A stretch of DNA of 14,637 nt. Origin: Sulfurovum sp. GTDB taxonomy: Bacteria; Campylobacterota; Campylobacteria; Campylobacterales; Sulfurovaceae. The first letter of the stretch is position 1, and every line of letters begins with the position of its first letter. The stretch is from positions 1-14,637 of the forward strand of contig SOIK01000223.1 in NCBI GenBank assembly GCA_004377245.1. Direction: 5' to 3'. This document shows positions 8,027 to 14,637 of this stretch, one piece after another. Below the pieces are notes generated by a model. The model had not been told where the DNA came from. It saw nothing but the letters and a program-made list of their open reading frames with translations, and did not search any database. The position numbers and the translations under genes are program-made.

Positions 8027-8761
8027 ATGGAACAATTTTTCACCAACTCAGAGCAAGTACAAAATATCATTAAAGGGTTCAACCTCACTAAAACCCTCTT
8101 TGTCTCTTCTATCATCATAGGTGAAGCAAATATAGGGAAAAAGACTCTGGCACGTTACCTTTTCCCTCATGCACATTTAGTCTCTGGAAAAGAGCAGGAA
8201 AAAGTAGAAGCCGCATTGGAAGAGTATGATGAACTCATTATCACAGATTTTGAAAAACTCAGCAACCAGGAGTCACTTGATCTGGACAACAAACGTATCA
8301 TCGCTACAGCAAACTATGTAGGGAACAAGCAAACCATAGATAACCTCTTTGCCTTTATCTATACCATGCCTTCTCTTAAAGAGCGACCTGATGACACAGC
8401 ATACATCAGAGACATTTTCATCAAAGAGGCACAATCCAACCTTATGCTAGAAGATAAAGTCTTTGCTGTGGATGACATACATATAAACCTTAGTGACAAT
8501 AGTAAAACTCTTAAAAAATCCATCTACCAACATTTGATGAATCACTCAATGGGCGAGAAAGATATCCAAGAAGCTATCTACCACTACATTTTGCAAGATT
8601 TGGAGGGTAACAATGGATACAAAGAGTATCTTGGACTTTATGAAAAACCTCTCATAGAAGCTGGGCTAAAAAAGTTTGGCTCACAACTACAACTCTCCCA
8701 AGTTTTAGGCATCAACAGAAATACCCTTAGGAAGAAGATACGTGAACACAATATTGATTAG
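8027..8761 (+). CDS. Reduced NtrC-like regulator: AAA+ remnant with Fis-type HTH
   Basis: 244 residues that read as a shrunken NtrC-type protein. There is no receiver domain. GEANIGKKTLA (32-42) corresponds to the NtrC Walker A (GESGTGKE-like), DELIITDFEKL (68-78) to a Walker B-like strand, RIIATAN (90-96) to sensor I, and MPSLKERPDD (114-123) to the PLRERREDI motif. Only about 30 residues separate Walker A from the Walker B-like strand, and GAFTGA, needed to contact sigma-54, is absent. The C-terminus (about 216-241, GSQLQLSQVLGINRNTLRKKI) is a well-preserved Fis-family DNA-binding helix-turn-helix. It probably acts as a nitrogen-related DNA-binding regulator without sigma-54 activity. This is inferred from homology to NtrC and the downstream ammonium genes. 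The start is ATG 8027, with a weak ribosome binding site. Confidence 0.78.
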   Translation: MEQFFTNSEQVQNIIKGFNLTKTLFVSSIIIGEANIGKKTLARYLFPHAHLVSGKEQEKVEAALEEYDELIITDFEKLSNQESLDLDNKRIIATANYVGNKQTIDNLFAFIYTMPSLKERPDDTAYIRDIFIKEAQSNLMLEDKVFAVDDIHINLSDNSKTLKKSIYQHLMNHSMGEKDIQEAIYHYILQDLEGNNGYKEYLGLYEKPLIEAGLKKFGSQLQLSQVLGINRNTLRKKIREHNID

Positions 8762-8890
8762 AACGCTTTTTGAGCAAAGCCCAAAAAACTACGCTAACGC
8801 TGTATTGTCTTACGATTCGGCATTTAGTGCCTCACTTGCACTGCATTTTAGATGCTTGTCAGCAGACAGCTCACGCGACTGGTCGCTCAT
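8759..8890 (+). repeat. Structured intergenic repeat, copy A (NtrC-like/NtrB-like gap)
   Basis: Begins with TAGAACG (8759-8765), whose TAG is the stop codon of the upstream gene. Hairpin 1: TTTTTG (8767-8772) pairs with CAAAAA (8782-8787) around A-GC-AAA-GC-C. The linker CTACGCTAACGCT (8789-8801) follows. Then come two hairpins with the same loop: GGCA-TTTAG-TGCC (8819-8831) and GCAT-TTTAG-ATGC (8843-8855). Next is GTC-AGCA-GAC (8858-8867), then GCTCAC and the terminal hairpin GCGAC-TG-GTCGC (8875-8886). Positions 8837-8860 are identical (24 of 24) to 11098-11121 in copy B. It lies inside the presumed transcript, before the NtrB-like ribosome binding site. Confidence 0.75.
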
Positions 8891-8913
8891 TAAACTCTTA
8901 TACGGTGAGCAAA

Positions 8914-9606
8914 ATGAATATTAATTTTGAAGCATTTATAGAGTGGGACAACAGTCCTTTTATACTCTTTAACTCTGAAAGAAAAATACTCTATTTGAAC
9001 AATGTTGCTGAAATTTTATTTGGCTATGTATCAAAACAAGAACTTTATGACATTGCTCTGGCTTATGCACCGCAAACCTTTGGATACAAAACCACAACTC
9101 TTTCTTTAAATTATGACTCTTTTAACTTCTATGCTATTACAGTAGGATACGAGAATGAAGATCAGATCTCTATACGCTTTTACAATGCACCACGTGCAAA
9201 ACCATCATCTCCATTAGAGACAGATAAACTTATAATGACAGATATCAATATACTGCTTGAAGCAAATATTGCACTTTTTAAGACCAAAAACACTAACCCT
9301 CTTCAACTCTTAGCTGATCAGGACTTACCCTCTTTTAAGATCGATCAAAACAAATTTTCTAAACTACTTCGTAAAACCTTGAATGCTTTTAGGGCTTCTG
9401 ACTCCATTGGTATCACACTTAAACTACTTATAGGTGAGCATGTCATCATAGCAGATAAAAAAGAGTCTATAGTACAACTTTCAGTAGAAGCCAATGGTCG
9501 GTATCATGATGCGGATGATGAGATAAAGTCTCTAGCAAGCCAAAGTCATATTTCTTGTTTACTCAAAGAACATACTATTAAATTAGAGATACCCCTCATC
9601 CAATAA
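8914..9606 (+). CDS. Reduced NtrB-like protein: PAS domain with histidine-kinase-core remnant
   Basis: 230 residues from ATG 8914, which has GGTGAG 4 nt upstream. An earlier in-frame start would translate the structured repeat and is rejected. Residues about 8-90 look like a PAS sensor domain (SPFILFNSERKILYLNNVAEILFGYVSKQELYD). The C-terminal part (about 108-230) has the layout of a kinase core: an NtrB N-box echo in KLLRKTLNAFRASD, then strands ending KLEIPLI. However, there is no phospho-acceptor histidine in an H-E/D-x-x-N/T context and no DxGxG or GxGxG ATP-lid motif, so phosphorylation activity is unlikely. Following the NtrC-like gene, it is probably its partner and signals by direct contact, an inference. 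The 152-nt gap between the genes holds repeat copy A. Confidence 0.72.
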   Translation: MNINFEAFIEWDNSPFILFNSERKILYLNNVAEILFGYVSKQELYDIALAYAPQTFGYKTTTLSLNYDSFNFYAITVGYENEDQISIRFYNAPRAKPSSPLETDKLIMTDINILLEANIALFKTKNTNPLQLLADQDLPSFKIDQNKFSKLLRKTLNAFRASDSIGITLKLLIGEHVIIADKKESIVQLSVEANGRYHDADDEIKSLASQSHISCLLKEHTIKLEIPLIQ

Positions 9607-9632
9607 CCTAAAATATAGTATAAACTTCATAA

Positions 9633-9649
9633 TGATTAAAAATTAATCA
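9633..9649. promoter_or_regulatory. Candidate operator dyad upstream of amtB1
   Basis: Perfect inverted repeat TGATTAA-AAA-TTAATCA, 68 nt before the amtB1 ATG, in the 111-nt gap after the NtrB-like gene. TATAAA (9659-9664) 9 nt downstream is a possible -10 box, so the dyad would cover the -35 region. The same arms and spacing recur before amtB2. It is 17 bp long with TG...CA ends, the geometry of enterobacterial NtrC sites (TGCAC-N7-GTGCA). No sigma-54 GG-N10-GC promoter is visible in this gap. A ribosome binding site AAAGGA (9706-9711) precedes amtB1. Confidence 0.6.
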
Positions 9650-9717
9650 ATCATCTACTATAAAAAATTTTAATACATGTTAATATTGTTTTGTAAAATT
9701 ATTTTAAAGGAATTTGA

Positions 9718-10977
9718 ATGAAGTTAAAATTTTTATCTCTCATGGCAACACTCTTGCCGGTAGCCGCAATGGCGGAAGACACACTCGACACAGGTGATAC
9801 AGCATGGATGCTTGTAGCCACAGCATTTGTTATGCTGATGACACCTGCAGGTTTAGCGCTATTTTATGGTGGTATGACAAGAAGTAAGAACGTACTCAAC
9901 ACTATGGGGATGAGTCTTATTGCATTTGCAGTAGGTACTCTTGTATGGGTTGTTGCTGGTTACAGTATCGCATTTGGTGCAGGTGACTTTTTTGGTACAG
10001 GTAAGATCATGCTTGATGGTATTACAGATAAATCACTTACGGGAACTATCCCTGAGCTTCTTTTTGTAGCATTCCAAGGTACTTTTGCTGCTATCGCAGT
10101 TGCGATCGCATCTGGATCAATGATCGAGAGAGTAAAATTCTCAACATTTACTATCTTTGTTGCACTTTGGATCTTAGCAGTATATGCACCAGTAACACAC
10201 TGGGCATGGGGTGGTGGGGAAACACTGAACTTCGGTGAGATGGACTTTGCCGGTGGTACAGTTGTACACATCAATGCCGGTGTAGCTGGTTTTGTAGTTG
10301 CCATGCTTCTAGGTAAAAGAAAAGGATATGGTACAACTGCGATGAAACCTTTCTCTCCAGTGCTTTCTGTACTTGGTGCTACACTACTATGGTTTGGTTG
10401 GTTCGGATTTAATGCCGGTTCTGAAGTAGCTGCTGATGGTGTTGCGGGGAATGCATTCCTTATCACTAATGTTGCTGCGGCTCTTGGTGTTATCGGTTGG
10501 TTAGTTGCTGAGTATATCGTGTACAAAAAAGCAACACTCATCGGTGGCGCTTCTGGTGCGGTTGCCGGTCTTATTGCTATTACACCTGCTTCTGGTTCTG
10601 CTGGGGTTTCTGGTGCACTTATCATCGGTCTTGTTGGTGGTATCTTAGGATTTATCGCTGTCGCTAAACTTAAAAAGATGTTTAAAGTAGATGACAGTCT
10701 TGATGCATTCTGGATACACGGTGTTGTAGGTATCTGGGGTAGTATCGCTACGGCTATCTTCATCGCTCCATATCTTATGGCAGATGATTACAGTATGGGT
10801 ACACAACTTGTTGCTCAATTTAAAGCAATTGGTTTAACCATTGTTTATAGTGCTATCGTAACAGCCATCGTTTACTTTATCGCTGCTGCCATTACAGGCG
10901 GAGGAAGAGTAGATGAAGAGACTGAGCACGTTGGTCTAGACGAAGCAACTCACGGTGAAAAAGGTATAAATTTATAA
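9718..10977 (+). CDS. amtB: Ammonium transporter AmtB (signal-peptide subtype)
   Basis: 419-residue ammonium channel of the inner membrane, probably a trimer. A cleavable signal peptide (about residues 1-19, ending AAMA-ED) precedes the 11-helix core, as in E. coli AmtB. The Phe gate region is FQGTFAAIA (F119, F123). HWAWGG (W162) lies at the external ammonium site. D176 and H184 stand in MDFAGGTVVHINAG and H334 in FWIHGVVGIWG, so the twin-His pore and the conserved Asp are intact. WFGWFGFNAGS (225-235) is the Amt signature. The C-terminal tail GLDEATHGE is the cytoplasmic segment that PII proteins regulate. It forms an amtB-glnK module with the next gene, separated by 254 nt. That is unusually wide and is filled by repeat copy B and a leader hairpin. 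Confidence 0.97.
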   Translation: MKLKFLSLMATLLPVAAMAEDTLDTGDTAWMLVATAFVMLMTPAGLALFYGGMTRSKNVLNTMGMSLIAFAVGTLVWVVAGYSIAFGAGDFFGTGKIMLDGITDKSLTGTIPELLFVAFQGTFAAIAVAIASGSMIERVKFSTFTIFVALWILAVYAPVTHWAWGGGETLNFGEMDFAGGTVVHINAGVAGFVVAMLLGKRKGYGTTAMKPFSPVLSVLGATLLWFGWFGFNAGSEVAADGVAGNAFLITNVAAALGVIGWLVAEYIVYKKATLIGGASGAVAGLIAITPASGSAGVSGALIIGLVGGILGFIAVAKLKKMFKVDDSLDAFWIHGVVGIWGSIATAIFIAPYLMADDYSMGTQLVAQFKAIGLTIVYSAIVTAIVYFIAAAITGGGRVDEETEHVGLDEATHGEKGINL

Positions 10978-10978
10978 A

Positions 10979-11162
10979 TAGAACGTGTATAGGGCAAAGC
11001 CCTACTTCTGTCAAAATTTAAAAACGTGCATTAAAGCACCTTTTAAAAATTTGATTGCTAACGCTGAGTTTTACGACTCAGCGTTTAGCGCTTCGCATGC
11101 ACTGCATTTTAGATGCTTGTCCTCAGCGGAAGGCTCATGCAACTTGTTGCATTTTGGGCTTT
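10979..11162 (+). repeat. Structured intergenic repeat, copy B (amtB1/glnK1 gap)
   Basis: Begins with TAGAACG (10979-10985), 1 nt after the amtB1 stop. Hairpin 1: TAGGGC-AAA-GCCCTA (10990-11004). An extra AT-rich hairpin (about 11012-11054, inner stem GTGC/GCAC) is inserted here only. GCTAACGCT (11057-11065) matches the copy A linker and can also pair with AGCGTTTAGC (11080-11089). Then AGCG-TTTAG-CGCT (11080-11092), GCAT-TTTAG-ATGC (11104-11116), TCC-TCAGC-GGA (11120-11130), and the terminal hairpin ATGCAAC-TT-GTTGCAT (11137-11152). GGGCTTT (11156-11162) complements AAAGCCC of hairpin 1 (10996-11002). This is the longest copy. Confidence 0.75.
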
Positions 11163-11174
11163 AACCAAAAGTGA

Positions 11175-11573
<399 letters not shown>

Positions 11574-11582
11574 CAGATATTT

Positions 11583-11618
11583 GCACAAGGGATTCTCTCC
11601 CTTGATGCATATTTTCTA
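11583..11618 (+). terminator. Probable intrinsic terminator after glnK1
   Basis: CAAGGGA (11586-11592) pairs with TCCCTTG (11598-11604) around the loop TTCTC. The stem can extend by GCA/TGC with a bulged A. A short T-rich run (ATATTTTC) follows. It lies 12 nt after the glnK1 stop and separates the first amtB-glnK module from the promoter region of the second. Confidence 0.6.
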
Positions 11619-11623
11619 CTATA

Positions 11624-11640
11624 TGATTAATATTTAATCA
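11624..11640. promoter_or_regulatory. Candidate operator dyad upstream of amtB2
   Basis: Perfect inverted repeat TGATTAA-TAT-TTAATCA, 118 nt before the amtB2 ATG. Arms and spacing are identical to the dyad before amtB1; only the three central bases differ. A further single arm TGATTAA lies at about 11677-11683. TATTTT (11651-11656), 10 nt downstream, could be a -10 box at the same relative position as at amtB1, but it is weak. The rest of the gap to 11758 is AT-rich, with TAGGA (11747-11751) as the amtB2 ribosome binding site. Confidence 0.58.
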
Positions 11641-11758
11641 ACTTTAATTTTATTTTTTAAATTATTTACTCCATACTGATTAATTTTATAACAACATATC
11701 CTTTCAATCCTTTCCAATAACAGATACACTAATACATTCAAAATATTAGGAATTAAAT

Positions 11759-12931
11759 ATGGAAATGAATTACGTCATAGATACTTTCTTTGCTATCTTT
11801 GCAATGACCCTCATCATCTTCATGGTGCCAGGTTTTGCCATGCTCGAAGCGGGATTAGTACGAACTAAAAATGTCACCTCTGTACTCACAGTAAATGTCA
11901 TGATCTATGCTGTAGCCTCTATGTCTTTTCTACTCATAGGGTATGAGTATGCTTTTGGAAGCTGGGATCATCAAGATGGTGTGAGCAAATGGGCATTCTT
12001 TATGTTCCAAATGGCATTTGTCGGTAAAGTAGTCAACATCATGAGTGGTGGGGTAAGTGAACGGTCTCGTATCTTACCTTTGGCCATATTTACTGTTATC
12101 GTTGGGGCATTTATCTACCCAACCATTGTCAACCTCACATGGGGTGCCAATTTTTTATCAGGAACAGCACTAGATATTTCAGGGCTCTCTGACCTTGCTG
12201 GTTCTACTGTTATCCACTCTACTGGTGGTTGGGCATTGGTTGCAGCTATACTCATTATGGGACCTAGACGAGGTAGATACAAAAATGGTAAAGTCCGTGT
12301 TATCCCTGCATCTAACATTCCTTTAGTAACATTGGGTGCTTTATTACTCTGGATAGGTTGGTTTGGATTTAATGGTGGAAGTGTCGGATCTATCTCTTCA
12401 AAAGACCATGCAGATGCTGTAGCACTCACTATTATGAATACCAATACTGCTGGGCTCTCTGGTGCCATTTCTGCTTGGTTACTTACCTACTTTAGATACA
12501 AAAAGTTCGATATCACCATGATACTCAATGGTGCACTAGGTGGACTCGTAGCAGTAACAGCAGGACCAGACCAATACGATATCCATACACCTATTTTAAT
12601 TGGTGCTATTGGTGGAGCATTGGTAGTCTGGTGTGTACCGCTTTTTGATAAACTCAAGCTAGATGACCCAGTGGGTGCCTTATCGGTACACTTAGTCAAT
12701 GGTATCTGGGGTACATTGGCAGTAGGTATTTTTATAGCAGATGTAAGCATTTTGTCTCAATTAAAAGGTATACTTATAGTAGGAGCTATCGTTTTCCCAC
12801 TCTCTTGGATTACGATATACACTATTAACAAAATCTTTGTACTACGTGCAGGGGATGATGAACAACTTGAGGGGATTGATGCTACAGAGTGTGGTATGGA
12901 ATCATACCCTGAATTTAAACGTAGTATATAG
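11759..12931 (+). CDS. amtB: Ammonium transporter, second subtype (no signal peptide)
   Basis: 390-residue Amt channel that lacks a signal peptide: the first helix starts at residue 5. The C-terminus EGIDATECGMESYPEF resembles the GIDxxEHGxEAYPEF tail of cyanobacterial-type Amt proteins rather than the first AmtB. Functional residues are kept: Phe gate FQMAF (F83, F87), W128 in NLTWGAN, D145 and H153 in DLAGSTVIHSTGG, WIGWFGFNGGS (198-208), and H311 in SVHLVNGIWG. In the tail, the usual His of E-H-G is Cys (ECG), which may alter PII contact. The two transporters are clearly not a recent duplication, unlike their PII partners. glnK2 follows after 197 nt containing repeat copy C and a second structured element. 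Different affinities or pairings are plausible but not readable from sequence. Confidence 0.95.
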   Translation: MEMNYVIDTFFAIFAMTLIIFMVPGFAMLEAGLVRTKNVTSVLTVNVMIYAVASMSFLLIGYEYAFGSWDHQDGVSKWAFFMFQMAFVGKVVNIMSGGVSERSRILPLAIFTVIVGAFIYPTIVNLTWGANFLSGTALDISGLSDLAGSTVIHSTGGWALVAAILIMGPRRGRYKNGKVRVIPASNIPLVTLGALLLWIGWFGFNGGSVGSISSKDHADAVALTIMNTNTAGLSGAISAWLLTYFRYKKFDITMILNGALGGLVAVTAGPDQYDIHTPILIGAIGGALVVWCVPLFDKLKLDDPVGALSVHLVNGIWGTLAVGIFIADVSILSQLKGILIVGAIVFPLSWITIYTINKIFVLRAGDDEQLEGIDATECGMESYPEFKRSI

Positions 12932-13010
12932 GACGTCATCTGAACAAAGTCCAGATGACTACGCTGACGCTAAGTCAACTTCAGCAGTTGGCTCACGCAA
13001 CTTATTGCGT
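12929..13010 (+). repeat. Structured intergenic repeat, copy C (amtB2/glnK2 gap)
   Basis: Begins with TAGGACG (12929-12935), whose TAG is the amtB2 stop codon. Hairpin 1: TCATCTG (12936-12942) pairs with CAGATGA (12952-12958) around A-AC-AAA-GT-C, the same core layout as copy A. The linker CTACGCTGACGCT (12959-12971) differs from copy A by one base. AGTCAACT (12973-12980) pairs with AGTTGGCT (12986-12993) around the loop TCAGC, the loop also seen in copy B. The terminal hairpin is ACGCAA-CTTA-TTGCGT (12995-13010). The TTTAG-loop hairpins of copies A and B are absent, so this is the shortest copy. Confidence 0.75.
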
Positions 13011-13025
13011 TTAAATAAATTATAT

Positions 13026-13095
13026 CAGGGGACATTGGTTGCACCTAAAGGTATTTCCTTTGGTCACTTTCGAAGAAAGTAAAGCTATGTCCCTG
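13026..13095 (+). other. Three-way-junction-like structured element before glnK2
   Basis: Outer stem: CAGGGGACAT (13026-13035) pairs with ATGTCCCTG (13087-13095) with one bulged G. Inside are two hairpins: ACCTAAAGG (13043-13051) with CCTTTGGT (13057-13064), one bulged T, loop TATTT; and ACTTTC (13066-13071) with GAAAGT (13075-13080), loop GAA. Together they make a 70-nt closed three-way junction ending 33 nt before the glnK2 ATG. It could be a regulatory leader, a small RNA or a dispersed repeat. I do not recognise it as a known riboswitch or tRNA. Confidence 0.55.
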
Positions 13096-13098
13096 TGA

Positions 13099-13470
<372 letters not shown>

Positions 13471-13503
13471 TAAGTACTAAGTGTTAAGCGGGTAGTGCCA
13501 AGA

Positions 13504-13518
13504 GAGGTTTTCTACCTC
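13504..13518. terminator. Possible weak bidirectional terminator between glnK2 and yigZ
   Basis: GAGGT (13504-13508) pairs with ACCTC (13514-13518) around TTTCT in the 41-nt gap between convergent genes, overlapping the last codon of yigZ. An outer pairing of GTAGT with ACTAC may extend the structure. No clear T tract follows in either direction, so this is tentative. Confidence 0.3.
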
Positions 13519-14078
13519 CTATCTACTACTTGCTCCTTGAACTTAGTTATTTTTTCTTCACTTCCTTTAATCTTCCACTCCACACTATTTACTCCAAAAT
13601 CACGTTTATATTGCACTAAACCTAATTGTTTGAGCATATAAAGTATTTTATCAACATCACTATAGGAAGTTTCAAATATATACTTTATTTCTTTTGCATA
13701 AGGAACCAACTTGGCCTCTTTGAGTACATCTTTTACAGCCAAAGCATAGGCTCTTGCCATACCTCCAGTACCAAGCTTAATACCCCCAAAATAACGTACT
13801 ATAAGCACAGCACAATTGATCAACGCTTCACCTCGAAGTACATTTAAAGCAGGGACACCTGCACAGCCTTTAGGTTCACCATCATCTGAGCTGTTTTCGA
13901 CTACCTGTTCAAATTCATTGAGGTATCTTAATGCGTAGACTACATGATTTGCTTTGGGATGCTCTGCTTTGAGTTTGTTCTGTAGTCCCTCATACTCTGA
14001 CATCGGTACAAGATGGGTGATAAATTTTGAACGATTGACTTCTGTTGTAGCACTATAAGCTTTTTCAATGGTGTTCAT
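13512..14078 (-). CDS. yigZ: YigZ/IMPACT family protein
   Basis: 188 residues. The N-terminal UPF0029/Impact domain is clear: SKFITHLVP near residue 17, SSDDGEPKGCAGVPALNVL (63-81) and VRYFGGIKLGTGGMARAYA (94-112), the hallmark motifs of the family. The C-terminal ~60 residues form the small DUF1949-like ferredoxin-fold domain (ETSYSDVDKILYMLKQLG). Bacterial YigZ has a suggested role near translation or proline peptide metabolism, but its biochemical function is unsettled. The start at ATG 14078 overlaps the upstream VanZ-like gene by 14 nt, suggesting co-transcription with it and hemH. Length is slightly shorter than the ~204 residues of E. coli YigZ. Confidence 0.92.
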   Translation of the reverse strand: MNTIEKAYSATTEVNRSKFITHLVPMSEYEGLQNKLKAEHPKANHVVYALRYLNEFEQVVENSSDDGEPKGCAGVPALNVLRGEALINCAVLIVRYFGGIKLGTGGMARAYALAVKDVLKEAKLVPYAKEIKYIFETSYSDVDKILYMLKQLGLVQYKRDFGVNSVEWKIKGSEEKITKFKEQVVDRR

Positions 14079-14424
14079 ATTTTATCAATCTTTTTATAAA
14101 AGGATAAAACAACAATCCAATCCCAATCCCAATAACATCTGCTACAACATCCAATACTTCCGCACTGCGATTGGGTGTAAAAAATTGAGAAAACTCTATA
14201 AAGACCGCGTAAATAAATAGTAGTAAGAAAGTTTGAAACAATGTTATAGAATAAGCAAATCTAAGTAGTAGAGTCAACACTGCAAAAGCAATAAAGTGTA
14301 TACTTTTATCCGACAAAGAACCTATTTTCGGTGCCATATCCTGTGGTATTACTGCAAATATATAACTTCCAATCAGAGCTAACCAAAAAAAAGCCCTAAA
14401 AACAAATGGATAGTTAAACTGCAT
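14065..14424 (-). CDS. VanZ-like small membrane protein
   Basis: 119 residues from ATG 14424. Four membrane segments are evident (about 8-26, 43-57, 61-77, 92-110). Family marks include DKSIHFIAFAVLT (39-51), with the Asp-Lys and His of the VanZ-like superfamily, and EFSQFFTPNRSAEVLDVVADVIGIGIG (77-103), with the typical E...Q...R...D..D spacing. The start at 14424 overlaps the hemH stop by 11 nt. A longer start at 14466 would add 14 residues but overlap hemH by 53 nt with no ribosome binding site, so it is not preferred. VanZ itself gives low-level teicoplanin resistance; the function of this housekeeping-type relative is unknown. Confidence 0.8.
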   Translation of the reverse strand: MQFNYPFVFRAFFWLALIGSYIFAVIPQDMAPKIGSLSDKSIHFIAFAVLTLLLRFAYSITLFQTFLLLFIYAVFIEFSQFFTPNRSAEVLDVVADVIGIGIGLLFYPFIKRLIKYEHH

Positions 14425-14637
14425 TAACTTTATCCACAATGAACTTAGTAAACTTGTTACTATCATTCATACATGATGCAACGATGTAATCTTCATATTT
14501 AATCTTCTGGGCTATCTCTCTATGTTCAATATCCAGTTCAAATACCGTCTCTGAATTATCAAGTGTAAATGCAAGTGGATAGATAAGCACTTTTCTATGT
14601 GTAGGGTTACGCAATACATCCACAAGATTAGGTTCAA
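14414..14637 (-). CDS. hemH: Ferrochelatase HemH, C-terminal part (5' end outside window)
   Basis: Ferrochelatase inserts ferrous iron into protoporphyrin IX, the last step of haem synthesis in this pathway. The visible last ~74 residues, running open to the window edge, include EPNLVDVLRNPTHRKVLIYPLAF, then TLDNSETVFELDIEHREIA, which holds the conserved DNSET and E.D.E.R metal-site segment of the C-terminal domain, and a final ASCMNDSNKFTKFIVD. These match the C-terminus of Campylobacterota HemH. The catalytic His of the N-terminal half is outside the window. The gene is probably the first visible member of a minus-strand run hemH - VanZ-like - yigZ with overlapping reading frames. Confidence 0.88.
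   Translation of the reverse strand, partial: EPNLVDVLRNPTHRKVLIYPLAFTLDNSETVFELDIEHREIAQKIKYEDYIVASCMNDSNKFTKFIVDKVNAV

Noticed and set aside
8770..8913. N-terminal extension of the NtrB-like protein
   Set aside because: It would translate repeat copy A. ATG 8914 has its own ribosome binding site and starts where the PAS-type protein begins.
9607..9717. Sigma-54 promoter before amtB1
   Set aside because: I looked for GG-N10-GC in this gap and before amtB2 and did not find a convincing match. The NtrC-like protein also lacks GAFTGA.
9960..10763. 267-codon open frame on the minus strand
   Set aside because: It lies wholly antisense to the well-conserved amtB1 and its translation is low-complexity (Pro/Ala/Thr-rich), a shadow of the transporter's codons.
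12837..13082. 81-codon frame overlapping the amtB2 end and repeat copy C; a similar frame at 8742-8924 over copy A
   Set aside because: Both share peptides such as EQSP because they translate the same structured repeat. Variation between copies follows base pairing, not codons, and neither has a good start.

Overview
This window looks like chromosome of a member of the Campylobacterota (Epsilonproteobacteria), probably near Sulfurovum or Sulfurimonas. That is an inference from protein style and gene neighbourhoods (secA followed by a LolC/E-type permease, a ~317-residue MltG, an orphan DUF234 protein, a reduced NtrB/NtrC-like pair beside amtB-glnK). No rRNA or tRNA gene is present to confirm it. 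I see no prophage, CRISPR array or intact insertion sequence.

Positions 1-7920 are mainly housekeeping and envelope genes. They are the 3' end of secA, a translationally coupled LolC/E-type permease, and an inverted pair of REP-like palindromes. Next comes a large AsmA/YhdP-like protein on the minus strand. Its start overlaps, head to head, the start of the divergent murein transglycosylase gene mltG. Three minus-strand genes follow: a small membrane protein whose last codons lie in a repeat-like palindrome, a membrane-anchored YkuE-like metallophosphoesterase, and a DUF234 protein with no canonical start codon upstream of its probable N-terminus.

Positions 7930-13470 form a plus-strand nitrogen block. 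It starts with a reduced NtrC-like protein (AAA+ remnant plus Fis-type helix-turn-helix, no receiver, no GAFTGA) and a reduced NtrB-like protein (PAS plus a kinase-core remnant). Two ammonium transporter/PII modules follow, amtB1-glnK1 and amtB2-glnK2. The two transporters belong to different Amt subtypes, while the two PII proteins differ at 19 of 113 residues. Both amtB genes are preceded by the same dyad, TGATTAA-N3-TTAATCA, a good candidate for the binding site of the NtrC-like protein.

The most unusual feature is a family of structured repeats. It occupies all three intragenic gaps of the nitrogen block (NtrC-like/NtrB-like, amtB1/glnK1, amtB2/glnK2), always in the same orientation and always starting with TAGRACG at or just after the upstream stop codon. 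Loops and linkers are conserved, but stem arms differ between copies and still pair, which suggests selection for RNA or single-stranded DNA structure. Each glnK has a further structured leader: a perfect 9-bp hairpin before glnK1 and a three-way-junction-like fold before glnK2.

The window closes on the minus strand with yigZ (IMPACT family), a VanZ-like membrane protein and the 3' end of hemH, whose reading frames overlap slightly.
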